In this document: piece by piece, positions 20,990-33,431 of the stretch | How the letters are laid out: every line of letters starts with the position of its first letter | Position numbering within the stretch: position 1 is the first letter of the stretch | Assembly: GCA_036873135.1 (NCBI GenBank) | Contig: JAPTYO010000013.1 | Coordinates: forward strand, 22,999,901 to 23,063,900 | DNA: 64,000 nucleotides | Direction of reading: 5' to 3' | Source: Clarkia xantiana subsp. parviflora | Taxonomy: Eukaryota; Streptophyta; Magnoliopsida; Myrtales; Onagraceae | Translations under genes and position numbers: made by a program | Notes under the pieces: model-generated | What the model saw: the letters and a program-made list of their open reading frames with translations, nothing else | Told to the model about the DNA's origin: nothing | Database searches by the model: none

Positions 20990-21849
20990 GAGAGATCGCC
21001 TAAATGAAAGCCATTATAGTCTATAGTTGATTTACCTGCTAACTACAAGGGCACACGGATACGGTGAGTCCTGAAAGAAGGCTCACCACTGATGGAAAAG
21101 GCCGGGAGGTGCTAAACCCGACTTGATGCGAAAGTATATACCGGAGTTGACTTTGACAAAACAAACTCACTGACTGTGCGTAAAACCACGGTTAGGGCCA
21201 GTCATGGTCTGGGTCGCAAGTCTCGATCTCGAGCTGCACCAAATGGATGTTAAGACCGCATTCCTCCACGGAAACCTGGAGGAAGAGATCTACATGGAGA
21301 AACCAGAGGGTTTCATTACTCCTGATAACGAACGAAATTTTGTAAACTCCAAAGGTCCATCTACGGTCTTAAACAGTCGTCTCGGCAATGGTACCACAGA
21401 TTCCACGAGGAAATCGTAGGAAACAGATTCGTTATTCTTCACGATGATCCGTGCATTTATTATAAGACATCCGGGTCTAAGTATGTCATATTAACCTTAT
21501 GAGTGGACGACATACTCATTGCAGTAACTGATGTGAGTTTTATGAACAAGTCAAAGTCATTGTTGCCATCTGTATTTGAGATGAAAGACATGGGAGAGGC
21601 CACGTACATCTTGAGCACTAAAATTGCTAGAGATCGGGCTACCCGGAAATTGTGTCTGTCTCAAGAAGCTTATATCAACAAACTGTTGAAAAGATTCAGA
21701 TTACAGGAAGCCAAACCCGTGGATACGCCGGTGGTGTATGGGTACGCACTGTCAAAACGTGACAGCCCCAAGAACCTGGCAGAGCGTGAACAGATGAAGG
21801 GTGCGGAGTATTTAAGCATGGTTGGTAGTTTGATTTACGCCATGCAATG
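20990..21849 (+). pseudogene. Copia RT remnant
   Basis: Pieces of Ty1/Copia reverse transcriptase occur in shifting frames: VDLPANYKG near 21025, LELHQMDVKTAFLHGNLEEE and IYMEKPEGF near 21230-21310, then VDDILIAV near 21505, FEMKDMGEATYILS near 21575 and LCLSQEAYINKLLKRF near 21650. Frameshifts and stops separate them. The sequence ends at MVGSLIYAMQ, where the E3 LTR starts at 21850. The expected continuation of the domain was not found downstream. Confidence 0.9.
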
Positions 21850-22866
21850 TGTTGGATATATGCCCAAGCTATTATAAATTGGACCCCGATAATTGGGCCG
21901 CGACTGACTATAATTCAAAACTTGGAAAACGGACACCTGAGGCCCATCATTTAGGCCCAAGAGCGACACGGGTGGCGAAGCCCACCCAGAAGGCCCTGAG
22001 GGAAAAATTCCATCGGGGGAGACTTGAGTGAGGTAACCTCGCTTCGGTTATCCGAGCAAGGTCATCTCGCTCGGGTAACCCGAGCAGGGCCACCCCGCTC
22101 GGGTAACCCGAGCAGGGCCACCCCGCTCGGGTTACCAGAGCGAGGCCATTCCGCTCGGGTTACCCGAACAGGGTCCTCCCACTCGGGGATACCCATCCGG
22201 GTATCCCTCGTTCGGACCCCCACCCCCGGACGATATTTCGCCCGGGGCTCGCCCTTGGAGCCCATTCCCACACACTTAAACACATTGTGCTCATCTACGG
22301 TCGGACCGAGGTCAAGTGCACCATATTTACGGTCAAGGCCAACTTATATTACGAACCTGCCACAACTGGACCAGGAAACCACTGGAACCGGGGCGGTTCG
22401 ATAGGAACTCTATAAATAGAGTTCTTCATCTCCTCATTTGAGGACAATCTGGGTTATCTCTCACTCAAGCTCTGCCTTCTCTCTACTTTATTTTTAATAA
22501 AATGCCTATACTCATTTAAGCATCGGAGAGGGCACACCGAGCACCACCCCCCCCCCCCCCACAAATTTGGTCTCGGTATTGCCCCTTTTGCAGGTATCAC
22601 GAGGAGAAGGAAGGGCGGAAGTCCCAAGCAAGAAGGCACTTAGGACACCACGTGCAAGTAGTGGGCTTGCCGGGAACCCCCTTCCCGTGCCCATCTATAG
22701 ATATATGAGAAGAAGAAGCCCACATGGCGGAAATATAGGAAAAGGAAGCCCACAAAGCGGGAATACTAGAAGGAGAAGTCCACAAAGTAGGAAAACGAGA
22801 AGAAGAAGCCCAGCAAGAAGAAGAGAACAGAAGGTAAAGCCCACATAGGAAACTCGTGTGCAAACA
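21850..22866 (+). repeat. E3 5' LTR (Tat-like)
   Basis: Runs from TGTTGGATATATGCCC to GTGTGCAAACA and is followed by TTGGCGCCGTC. U3 contains about 28-base repeats of CTCGGGTAACCCGAGCAGGG (22030-22200), with inverted symmetry. TATA box TATAAATA at 22411, AATAAA near 22495, AAGCATCGGAGAGGG at 22518-22532, a long C run near 22548 and CCCCTTTTGCAGG at 22582-22594. No second copy of this LTR is in the window. Confidence 0.78.
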
Positions 22867-22957
22867 TTGGCGCCGTCTGCAGATTCGAGCAAAAAAGCAC
22901 GTAGCCTACTACTTGTGCTCGATGGCATTAATAGGGGGTCCAAGAGAACAAGGGGGC
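22867..22957 (+). mobile_element. E3 primer-binding site and leader, interrupted by E2
   Basis: TTGGCGCCGTCTGC at 22867-22880 is the primer site. The short leader is cut at 22957 by E2 and resumes at 34719 after the GGGGC duplication. Confidence 0.75.
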
Positions 22958-23672
22958 TGTTGGATCACGATGGAACTCCGGTACGGTCTTTGACGGCGAT
23001 CCTAGCTCCTTCGCTCCACGCAATCCTGTAAGAGGGGATAGACCGGGCGGTGACCCAGAATCCCTCTCCGATGCTTAAACGAGTACTTCGTCCGGACTGG
23101 CAAGCAATAATCTCAAGTAATGTATTTCAACGTAAGTGATCTGAGGTGACCCCTTGCCCTTTTATAGGCGAAGAGATACCTCAGTTACCTGGTGAACCGT
23201 TGGGGGTGGTTAGCCCGTATCCCGCGTATCTCGGATGTGATCCCGCCTATCTAGGCCACGATCTCGCTTATCTCGGCCACGCCCCGCGTATCTCGGCCAC
23301 GCTCCGTGTATCTTAACCATGTTCCGCGTATCTCGGCCACGCCCCGCGTATCTCGGCCTTATCCTCTGATAACGAGTCCCGACTAACATCGGGGACTCCA
23401 GAGTTATCTCGTTGTGTCACCGCTCGGGGCCCCTCGTCATCGTGACAGGGCCTATTGTTCTAAGGGATTCTTCATCGTGGCCTACTCAGAGGCATCTCAT
23501 CGGGAGCGTTCCGCTCGCCTGTCAGGTCCGACTCTGTCGGGACCTTTCATCCTCGGGCTCTCTTCGTCGGGATCCTTTGTCTGGGCCATCTTGGCCTTCG
23601 TTTAGGGCCCACCGGGCCTATTTGCCGTTTCCTCACCATTAAAGGGCCTAACGGCTGTAGTCGAACCCATCA
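22958..23672 (-). repeat. E2 3' LTR
   Basis: TGATGGGTTCGAC to GTGATCCAACA on the minus strand. TATA region CCCTTTTATAGG at 23157-23168, GCATCGGAGAGGG block within 23062-23076, and the CCCCTCTTACAGG variant of the downstream motif at 23035-23047. GATACGCGG-type repeats fill U3 (23220-23365). Confidence 0.95.
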
Positions 23673-23689
23673 TTTGCCCCCAAGACATG
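23673..23689 (-). promoter_or_regulatory. E2 polypurine tract
   Basis: CATGTCTTGGGGGCAAA precedes the 3' LTR on the minus strand. The identical string precedes the E5 3' LTR. Confidence 0.82.
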
Positions 23690-24376
23690 AGGGACTTTTA
23701 GTTCGTCGTGTCTTCCAACTCCCAACGTCCCGACATTGGAATCGGGGATCTTTCCCTTGGCATAGTCACTCAATACTAGTCTTCTCCTTCACGTTTCCTC
23801 GATGCTTTGTGGATAACTGCCAAATCCGAGGGGACTTTTCGATTCCCCAGTTCATTAAATGCAGCAGCTAGTGAAGCGACGTCTTCGGCACTCGTGCCTG
23901 ATTTTTCGCGCCTGTTTCTTCTGAAAAGTGCTTTTCAGGCCGTTTCATCATTACGCCCGTTGCCCTTCTGCACGTTCCATCTCAACGGTCCAGATTAAAA
24001 CTCTTCAACTTCGACGACTCGGATTGAAGTGTCCCTTCAACTGTCCTCTTCGCCTATAAAACCCTAACCGTGGGTGTTGGATCACTTTAACCGTCTTCGA
24101 ATTTTCAGGAGCTCTCTACAACCTTCGTGATTTCAAGATTTTGCGATTCCGAAGACCATTAGTGCTTTTCTGACCATCTTTCCGGCAACGCCCAGTTCAT
24201 TCCTTCAACCTCCAATTCGTCATGTCTAGTAAGGATTTCTTCTTCGTTGCTTGTTCATCTTTTCCTTGTTTGCAGCTTTCCGAAAATCCCACTGTGCCTT
24301 CCTTGCCATTGCTACTTTTCAGACAGTGGATCCAGCTCTGAGGGGAGAAAGCCTTTCAACTTTGATTATGCTCTGA
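23690..24376 (+). promoter_or_regulatory. Probable upstream region and 5' part of the E2 antisense gene
   Basis: CCTATAAAACCC near 24053 on the plus strand is a good TATA-like motif, about 165 bases before ATGTCTAG at 24221. GTAAGG near 24231 and TTTGCAG near 24277 could be splice sites. Inferred promoter for the antisense gene; no coding domain seen here. Confidence 0.4.
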
Positions 24377-26904
24377 ATGAAATCTCCAACACCGATTAGG
24401 ATGCAGCTCTCCGAGAGGGGTGCATCACTTCTACTTGGGAACCTCGTTTCCCGTATCCCTGGCCTCGCCCCTCGGGTAACCTTGAGGTTACTCGTCCCCG
24501 AAAAGGGGAGGTATTTGTCTCTACGGGGCAAAGTATCAGCGGGGATCAGATTCCCCTTCTGTGGTAATCTGGTCGAGATGTGCCAGCATTACAAAACTCA
24601 TCCGACCACCTTCTCTCCGCATGCCATTCTCCTGTGGAATGCTTTCCAGGTCCTTTGCTTCCGACAACGGTGGGTATACAGCCTCAAGCTCTTCAGGACC
24701 TTCTACGGGATGAAGTGCAACGAGGCGGGGGTTTGCTCCTTCTACCCCCGAATGCCGAAGTGGAACAAGGCACAACTTGGGCGGTGTAACTGGACCAATG
24801 ACACCTGGAAGGTGGTCAAGGTTCGGGACTCCTGGTTGATACGGGGTCCGATAACAGCAGTTGGAAAAGGAGCTACTTCTTCATCCAACATTCTTCGATC
24901 CCCTGGCCCCGATGGGAGGTGGAAGCGGACTCTCCTCCCGCTTTCCACACCTACAATGATGAAGACTTCCAGACTCTTCAACTTATCCAGCTTTACCGAT
25001 GGAGGGAGTCCTACACTCCCCTCGACGCCAATTCTCTCGTGGAGCGGGACCTGGTGAACGCCGGGATCCGACTCCTCGACATAATCTCCGGGGGGGCAGC
25101 TCTTTGACGGCCCCTCCAATGTGGTTCCCTGAGTAAATCTCTAACTCTTTTCTCTTACTTTTTGCAGCCAAGAGGGTATCCGTGCTGACCGATCTGTTCC
25201 TTAAGCAGGGGGAGACCGATGTCGTCCGTCCTTCGCGGAAGAGGAAGTCCGCCAAGGCTGCTGCTCCGTCGGGGTCTCCTTCTGCGGAGCAACCTAAGCG
25301 GAAGCGCGTGGAGCTGGACCAACTCTTCGACGTCCAGAATGTTGAAGAAGGTAAAAAGCTCCGACTCGCTATTAAATCGTATAGGAGGATGGTCCCGAAG
25401 GATTTGATTCCTTCGACCAGGGAGGCCCGTATTGCTGACGTTAGACGAATCCTTAGAGGCGAAACTCCTCGTGTCCTGAAGGCGGGCTACTACCACTACC
25501 ACGGGAAGGATCAATATGTCTCCCGACGTATTGTTTGGTGTAAGAATCCTTATGAACTCCCTGATTACATTCCTGAAGCCTCTCGTCCTCTAGGTGCAGG
25601 TTGCTCAGGGGCTCCATCAGGTGCTGAAGCTTCCGCGGGTGCACCGTCTTCAACAGGGGCGCCTCCCTCAACTGGGGAGAAAACCCCGACCGGCGAACAG
25701 TTTCGTCGGGTGGAAACCTTGGACTCCTCCGAGGAGACTGATGAGGGTGGCTCCCTTCGTCATCGTCGGAGGACGGGGCAGTCCCCCTTGAAATCAACCT
25801 CTCAGGGGCTGCCCCCTTCATCTTCTCCGCAGCAGCGACAGCCGTCGCCCATCCACAACTTCACTCCTTCCCCCGCCCGGGTCGAGCCGGAGGCGCGTCC
25901 CTCCACGACTCGTGCTGGTCCTCCTCCTGTCCCTCTCGACGGGAGTTTCTACAGGGCCTTCAACCTCACGCAAGTGGATGCCCCCTGGACTCCAATCCAA
26001 ACGCTGCAAGGGGTCCAGCTACGACAAGGGGACCAGCATGAGGATCTGGCTCTGCATCTGCTGGCAGGCTCGATCCTGCCCACCATGCGGTACCCGATTT
26101 CCCTGAATCGGACGGCTATGCATCGGGATGTTCGAGAGATGTCCCTGCGTCGGATAGAGGTAAAACTTCTCTTTCTCCCTCTTCATTGGTAAATCTGGTT
26201 GTTTGTCCATTAACACTTTTCTTTCTTCTATTGTAGGAGCTCGGGGACTTCAACCGTCTTTTTGGGTACCTCATCGCCTATGATGAGTCCCGGGAGCGGG
26301 ACCGGGCGGCCATCGACAAGCTTAAGGAGGATCTTGCGGCCTCCAAGTCTTCGCGGGGGAAACTTGCCAAGGAGCAGGCCATCCTCGACCAAAAGGTTCA
26401 GGACCTCCAAAAGCAGGTCGGGGATTTCGAGGGGCTCCTGAGGCGGGAGCGACAGGAGCGGCAGGCTGCTGAGGACAAGCTGGTCCTCGAGAAGAAGGCT
26501 CTGGAGGAGCAAGTCGCGGGGGTTCCTGCGCAGCTGGTCGAGGCCGAGGCCAAGGGCCGGGAGGATTATCGGGGGTCTGAGGACTTCCAGGCTGATGCTA
26601 TGAAGTTCTTCGGCGCGGAGGTGGAGAACACTCTCTTCAATGTGGTTGAGGAGCTCCACCTGGAGTATGGCGACGCCATCAACTTGACAAGTCTCCTTCT
26701 CTCGCTCCCTTCGCGAAGAAATACTTTGCTCTTTCTGAGGAGAGTGATGGGGGGAGTACCCGCGCAATTGTCGAAGACGCAGCAGAGCTTCCAAGTGCGG
26801 ATGTCCCGATAGTCGATCCTCCCGCGGCCGACCCTATGGAGCCTTCTGCCGCCGACCTCGTGGACCCCGCTCCCTCAGATGCCGCTGACAAGGACCAAGC
26901 CTAA
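24377..26904 (+). pseudogene. E2 antisense gene (putative gypsy-type transposon protein), broken
   Basis: This gene runs opposite to E2 Gag-Pol. The first block contains RFPFCGNLVEMCQHY and HAILLWNAFQVLCF (about 24545-24670), then PPAFHTYNDEDFQTLQLIQL in another frame (about 24937). After an acceptor-like GCAG near 25167, a second block (to about 26159) has EARIADVRRIL and a Ser/Pro-rich stretch. After an intron ending TTGTAG near 26236, a long coiled coil follows (DKLKEDLAASKSS, KVQDLQKQVGDFEGLLRR), with an acidic tail ending at 26904. The N-terminal part resembles the Pfam family 'putative gypsy type transposon' (PF04195, from memory) and the antisense ORF of E4. At least two frameshifts (near 24900 and 26693) and disrupted frames near 24393-24545 suggest decay. 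Function is unknown. Confidence 0.72.
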
Positions 26905-27084
26905 CTGCTTATCTTTAGAGTCCTTGTATTTTCCTTGCTTTTGTAATCGTTGGGCCTTTGAGCCCTTATCAGACTTTCTTAGTTCCGATCTTTTCGATGC
27001 ACTTCTCCAAGTGGCTTTACTATACTTGCTTAGATCGATACTTCGACACTTAAGACATTCTCGTACGTCACTCCCGACGATTTA

Positions 27085-28345
27085 CTAATTTGCACCACTT
27101 AAGGCGACTTATCATCATGCACCACTTAAGGCGATTTAATCTCGTGCCTCACTTAAGACGACTTAATATCGTGCACCATTTAAGGCGACTTAATCTCGCG
27201 CATCACTTAAGACGACTTTTCAACACTTAGAATAGATCTAAGAATCATGCATCACTTAAGACGACTTAATCCCGTGCATCACTTAAGACGACTTAATCCC
27301 GTGCATCACTTAAGACGACTTTTCTCATGCATCACTTAAGACGACTTTGACAATACTTAGAGTAAATCTAAGACTCACGCATCACTTAAGATGACTTTGA
27401 CAATACTTAGAGTAAATCTAAGACTCACGCATCACTTAAGACGACTTAATATCGTGCACCACTTAAGGCGACTTTTCAACCTGCGCCACTTAAGGCGACT
27501 TAATATCGTGCACCACTTAAGGCGACTTTTCAACCTGCGCCACTTAAGGCGACTTAATATCGTGCACCACTTAAGGCGACTTTTCAACCTGCGCCACTTA
27601 AGGCGACTTAATATCGTGCACCACTTAAGGCGACTTTTCAACCTGCGCCACTTAAGGCGACTTAATATCGTGCACCACTGAAGGCGACTTTACGTCGTGC
27701 ACCACTTAAGGCGACTTCTCAACCTGCGCCACTTAAGGCGACTTAATATCGTGCACCACTTAAGGCGACTTTTCAACCTGCGCCACTTAAGGCGACTTAA
27801 TATCGTGCACCACTTAAGGCGACTTTTCAACCTGCGCCACTTAAGGCGACTTAATATCGTGCACCACTTAAGGCGACTTTTCAACCTGCGCCACTTAAGG
27901 CGACTTAATATCGTGCACCACTGAAGGCGACTTTACGTCGTGCACCACTTAAGGCGACTTCTCAACTTGTGCCACTTAAGGCGACTTAATATCGTGCACC
28001 ACTTAAGGCGACTTTTCAACCTGCGCCACTTAAGGCGACTTAATATCGTGCACCACTTAAGGCGACTTTTCAGTACTTAGAATAAATCTAAGAATCGTGC
28101 ACCACTTAAGGCGACTTTTCTCGTGCACCACTCAAGGCGACTTTTCTCGTGCACCACTCAAGGCGACTTTATAATGCTTAGAGTAAATCTAAGAATAATT
28201 CTGATCGGAAGCAACCTCTTTATTCATTGATGGCACAAATTTGGCTTACATCGGATTAAACGATAAACAGCATACACCACTTAAGGCGATTTTACATCGG
28301 GCACCACTTAAGGCGACTTTCATCGGGCACCACTTAAGGCGACTT
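27085..28345. repeat. CACTTAAGGCGACTT tandem array in the E2 3' region
   Basis: Dozens of copies of CACTTAAGGCGACTT alternate with short linkers such as TTCAACCTGCGC and AATATCGTGCAC, giving a subunit of about 27 bases and a dimer of about 54. Edges are more degenerate and interspersed with TTAGAGTAAATCTAAG. The word CCTTAAGTGGT is shared with the E5 array. Confidence 0.95.
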
Positions 28346-28348
28346 TCA

Positions 28349-30680
28349 TCAAGCATGGTGTTTCTTCAAGTGTTCGCCACTAAAAGAATGCTTCAATACT
28401 CTGCCATCGAGGTCTTCCAATTTGTACGCATTTGGAGCTGGCATCCCCACGACCTTATAAGGTCCTTCCCATTTTGGTGACATCTTGTTGATTCGATCCA
28501 AAAGGGTAAACTCGTTGCGACGCCAAACCAACTCCCCGACGAAGAACTGTCGGGATTTTACTCGTCGATTGTAGTACCTGGCCGTCGCCAAACGCATTCG
28601 AGCTTGGACATCATCGGCTTCCCTCCTCTTCTCTTCGAGTAAGTCCAAGTCCAGACGTCTCATTTCATCATTCGTCAGAGGCTCGTAATATCTCATCTGA
28701 TGGGACGCCACAGCTACCTCCACGGGGGCAACAGCCTCCGTGCCATAAACGAGGCCAAACAGAGTCTCCCCCGTTGATCGTTTGGGTGTCGTTCTAACAG
28801 CCCAAAGCACGTTTTCCAGTTCGTTCAGCCATTTGCCCTTCAGGGCATAGACCCTCTTCTTCAGGCCATCCATCACGATTTTGTTGGCTGATTCCACCTG
28901 ACCGTTCGTCTGAGCATGGCGTACGGAAGTTGTCCGATGCTCGATGTTCAACTCCTCCAGATACTCCCTCACCTGAGAGCCGTTAAACGGTGGGCCATTG
29001 TCGCTGATCACCACCTTAGGAATCCCGTATCTGGACACAATATGGGTCTGGAGGAACTTGACGATCTGGTTCCCCGTCGTTCTGGCCAACGCCTTTGCCT
29101 CTATCCATTTCGAAAAATAATCGATAGCTACAAGTAAATACTTACATTGACCTTGTGCTTGTGGAAGAGTTCCCACCAAGTCGATGCCCCATTGCGCGAA
29201 GGGCCAAGCGCTCTTGATGGATGTCAGATTAGCGGCCGGAGCCACGATACTCGGGGCGTACCTCTGGCACGCGTCAGAGGATCGGACCAACGCCGTCGCT
29301 TGCTTGCTCATCGTAGGCCAATAATAGCCCAAGTTCAGCACTTTCCTCACAATGGATCGGGCTCCTTCATGACAAGCCGCGACCCCTTCATGCACCTCCT
29401 TCAGGATTCGATTCGTATCGGGTTCTGCCACACACTTCAAGTACGGAGTCGAGAACCAGCCCTTCTTGTACAGCTGATCGTCTAGCATCAAGTAATTAGC
29501 CGCGATCCGACGTATCCTGTCAGTTACTACCTTATCATCGGGGACTGCCCCCGTAGTCATGTATGCGATTATCGGGGTCATCCAAGTGGGCTCTTCCTCC
29601 GGTTTTGCCTCAATGGTACACACCTTTGTCGGGTCGATGGTCAATAAGATCACCTTCTCCAAGAAGTGCACCTTCCGATTTTCTTCCAAGGGTGCCCCCA
29701 GGGCAAATTTTCTCAGGGCGTCTGCCTCTACGTTCTCCTCCCTCGGGATTGCCTCGATATCGAAGCTTTTAAAGCTCTTATTCAGGGCTTGTACCTCGCG
29801 CAGGTACTTCTTCATTATCGGACTCCTCGCTTCGTATCGCCCTTGAACCTGGTTCACGATTAAAGCTGCGTCACACTTCACTCTCAAGTGATCGACTCCA
29901 GTGCCTTTAGCAATTTTCAGGCCCGTGATAAGAGCCTCATACTCCGCTTCGTTGTTTGTGGCCTTGAATGTTAAAGCCAGGGCATATCGGAGCGGCTCAC
30001 CTCCACCTGGTGGTATTAACAAAAAGCCTGCTCCTGATCCGTCTGAACTCGAGGAGCCATCCGTGTACATCTCCCAGGTATTTCCCTCGTTTGGCTGTTC
30101 TGATTGCTCTGTCCTCTCTGGTTGCTCTTCTGTCGGGACCTCTATGGTTGCCCCCTCTACAGGGCCCGCTTCTTCCAGATCGGGGTTTGTAGATTCCGCT
30201 ATGAAATCCGCCAACGCCTGGCCCTTAATAGCCGTTCTCGGAGCAAAGTGTATGCGAAACTCACTAAGCTCTACTGCCCATTTGACTAATCTCCCCGACG
30301 CATCTGGTCGGTTCAAAAAATGCTTCAAAGGCTGGTTCGTCAACACAGTAATCTCGTGTGCGTGGAAATAAGGCCTTAGCTTCCGAGCAGTAATAATCAA
30401 CGCAAAGAGATAATTCTCAACGGCAGGATAATTTAATTCAGACTTGGCAAACGCCTTGCTTACATAATAGACGGGGACTTGATTACCCTCGACAACCTTC
30501 ACTAACACAGAGCTAATGGCAAATTCAGAAACAGCCAAGTAAAGATAGAGTGGCTCGCCTGGAACCGGTTTCGCCAACGGCGGGAGGCTGCGAAGGTGTT
30601 GCTTGAGTGCTTGGAACGCTTCTTCACACTTGGTTGTCCACTCAAACTTCTTGTTAGCCCTCAGGACTTCAAAAAAAAGG
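28349..30680 (-). pseudogene. pol: E2 Pol C-terminal part: RNase H domains and integrase
   Basis: Continuation of E2 Pol after a frameshift. It begins within the RT connection and ends FSGEHLKKHHA with a stop at 28349. Gypsy-type RNase H includes PVYYVSKAFAKSELNYP. The archaeal-type RNase H includes MYTDGSSSSDGSGAGF, NNEAEYEALITGL and VEADALRKFA. Integrase includes CHEGARSIVRKVLNLGYYWP, WGIDLVGTLPQ, ISDNGPPF and QTNGQVESANK, so the D,D,E residues remain. DACQ supplies only one clear second-pair cysteine: SSDACQ stands where E5 has SCDACQ, so one zinc-binding Cys is lost. The break lies near 30676-30683, where a run of eight T on the coding strand is one base longer than the matching run in E5. 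Confidence 0.93.
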
Positions 30681-33431
30681 CATTGATCGGTCGCTAGCTT
30701 TGGACAGGAAGCGATTCATTGCAGCTAGTCGGCCGTTTAGTACTTGCACCTCCAGATGGTTTATCGGAGACTGCATCTCCTCAATCGCCCTCAGCTTCTC
30801 GGGATTCACCTCAATTCCTCTCAGACTCACCATAAAGCCCAAAAATTTCCCTGAGTGGACTCCGAAGGCGCATTTCGTCGGGTTTAAGCGAACCTGATGA
30901 AGCCTCATCCGCTCAAACGCCATGGCTAGGTTGTGCACATGATCCCCAGCTTGTCGGGATTTCACCAGCATGTCATCCACGTAAGCCTCCATGGTCTCCC
31001 CAAGCATATCTCCGAACAGCTTGTTCACCATCCGCTGGTAGGTTGCTCCAGCATTGATCAACCCGAAAGGCATGACATCGTAGTGATAGATGTCACTGTC
31101 TGCATAGAATGCTGTGTGAGGAGCGTCTTCCTTAGCCATCTTGATCTGGTTATAGCCCGAATATGCATCCATGAAGCTCAACAGCTCATGTCCTGACGTG
31201 GCATCTACCAACTGGTCGATTCTCGGGAGTGGGTAGCAGTCCTTCGGGCAAGCCTTATTCAGGTTGCGGAAATCCACACACATCCGCCATTTCCCATTAG
31301 TCTTCTTCACCAGCACTGGATTAGCGACCCAAGTCTGGAATCGGAGTTCTTTAATAAACCCAGCATAGAGCAACCTGCCCACCTCCTGCTGGATCGCGAT
31401 CTTCTTGTCCGTGCCCGTCGGACGCCTTTTCTGCGTGATAGGCTTGATCGCGGGATCTATCTTCAGCTCGTGTACGATCACATCGGGGCTGATTCCTGGC
31501 ATATCGCTCGGGGACCAGGCAAAAAGCTCCTTGAACTCCCTCAACAACTCAATCAATTTTTGAGCTGTCTCCTCAGTCAGAGCAGACCCGATTTTCACCT
31601 TCCTCTGGGGTCCGTCAATCTCAACTTCTTTTAGATCTTCTATGGGGGCGGGACGCCCAAACTCCTCTCTAGGATCTGTATCTGTCTGGAGGACAGTCAT
31701 GGCCTCTCGTCTCCTCCTCCGGGTGGCGTTAACATAGCATTTTCGGGAAGCTACCTGGTCACCCTTGACTTCTCCGACTCCGTGGTCGGTCGGGAACTTC
31801 ATCTTCTGGTGCACTGTCGAGGCAACCGCCATCAGGGGGTTGATGGTGGTTCTCCCGATGATCGCGTTGTAAGTCCCCGCGGAATCAACCACCACGAACT
31901 CCACATTCCTCCTTTCTGATTTCCACCCACTACCAAACTCCACTGGTAAGGTGATTACTCCTAGCGGATAGGAGGTTGAACCAGAGAACCCAACCATCGG
32001 GAAGTTTGCCTCCTTCAGATCTTTCTTCGTTTTTCCCATAGCCTCCAGCGCGTCCATAAATAGAATATCGGAGGAGCTTCCTCCGTCGATCAGAATTCGC
32101 TTCATCTCGTACCCGTCTACATCCAAGGTTACAACCAAGGCGTCATCGTGCGGAGTCTCCACGCCTATGAGATCCTCCGACGAAAAGGAGATCACCATTT
32201 CTTCCTTCAGGGTCCAGGATCGGGACCTCTTACCCAGCACCACTGCCGTAGGAATTCTAGAGGCATAAACCTCTCGGGAGGATGAAGTATCACCTCCAGC
32301 AGCAAACCCTCCGTGAATCACATTGATAGTGCCCCGTCTCTCCTTACGAGCACCGGATGACTCCGGGTCGGTTCTCTTCTTCTTTGGGGACCGATCGCGG
32401 GATCGGGAACGGGACCGCGATCGGGACCGAGAGCGGGATCGGGAACGGGACCGCTTATCCCCAACGAACTCCTTGAGTTTCCCCTTCTGGATCAGTTTCT
32501 CGATCTCCTTCTTCAGCTCCCGACAATGGTTGGTATCGTGACCATTTGCGCGGTGAAATCGGCAGTAGCGATCCGTGCGGGATCCTAAGAATTCTCCATC
32601 CTTCTTTGGGGGGTACCTGGAGATACCTTGTCGTTCCATGACCGTTAGTACCTCCGCCATGGAGCAGTTGAGAGGAATGTCGAGATCCTCCCTCTTGTCC
32701 TTCCTTAAAGAACGCCTATCATCCCTCCGACCAGAGCGTCCTCGATCCCGACTACCCTCGGGTTTGCCCTTTGACTTACGATCGTCGAAAGGTTTAGCCG
32801 ACTGCTTCCCTTTATTCGATTTCGGGGGCTCCAACTCTCCAGCGGCTATCTTCGACTCCTGGACATCGATTTGCCGTTTCACCCTTTTCTGCAGTGCCTC
32901 CATATTCCACACGGCTTTCTCAGCCACGCTATGCATTAGGTCGGAACCATAGGGGGTCGTTAGGTTCCGAATGAATGTACGGATGGTTTCACCCTCCGAG
33001 ATCTCCTCATAAATCTCCGCCACACTGGCAGTGTATCGCTGGTAATAGTGTGCCAGCGATTCGTCGGGCCTCTGTACCACCTGGGTCAGGGACCTCACAT
33101 TCTTCAGCAAACGTCTACGACCCTGGTACTGCTGAATGAACCGGTCGTGCATATCTGCCCAGCAAGTGATGTAGCCTGGGGGAAGACTAAAGAACCAGGT
33201 CAGGGCTCTTTCCCCAAGTGTGTTCGGGAACAGCGTACACACTATATCTTCATTCGGGGCTCTTCCCAGACACGCCATGAGGTGCTTCTGGACATGACGA
33301 ACCGGATCTCCTTCGCCATTGTATTCCTTTATCGTGGGGATACCCAGCCCTGGCGGGGCTAGGGTGTCTATGAGTCGAGGAACGAAGGGATGAGTAGATC
33401 GATCCCTCAGCTCCGACACCAGCGGCTTCTG
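30669..33431 (-). pseudogene. gag-pol: E2 Gag C-terminal part, protease and RT
   Basis: Long frame downstream of the Gag stop codon; numbering from MSELRD at 33419. Gag core to about residue 190, zinc knuckle C286-x2-H289-x4-H294-x4-C299, an Arg-Ser dipeptide run at about 323-342, protease LIDGGSSSDILF with Asp445, then RT with QTWVANPVL near 695, MDAYSGYNQIKM (Asp751), MPFGLINAGATYQRM and YVDD at 813-816. It ends at the T-run frameshift that cuts RT from RNase H. Apart from these two lesions the frame is continuous, so inactivation looks recent. Confidence 0.93.

Noticed and set aside
27085..28345. Regularly spaced short repeats resembling a CRISPR array
   Set aside because: Spacers are themselves repeated, no cas genes exist, and the setting is a eukaryotic retrotransposon. 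It is a satellite-like tandem array.
30669..30690. Programmed frameshift at the T run in E2 RT
   Set aside because: It lies at the end of RT, where no frameshift is expected; E1 and E5 read through without one. It is a homopolymer length change.
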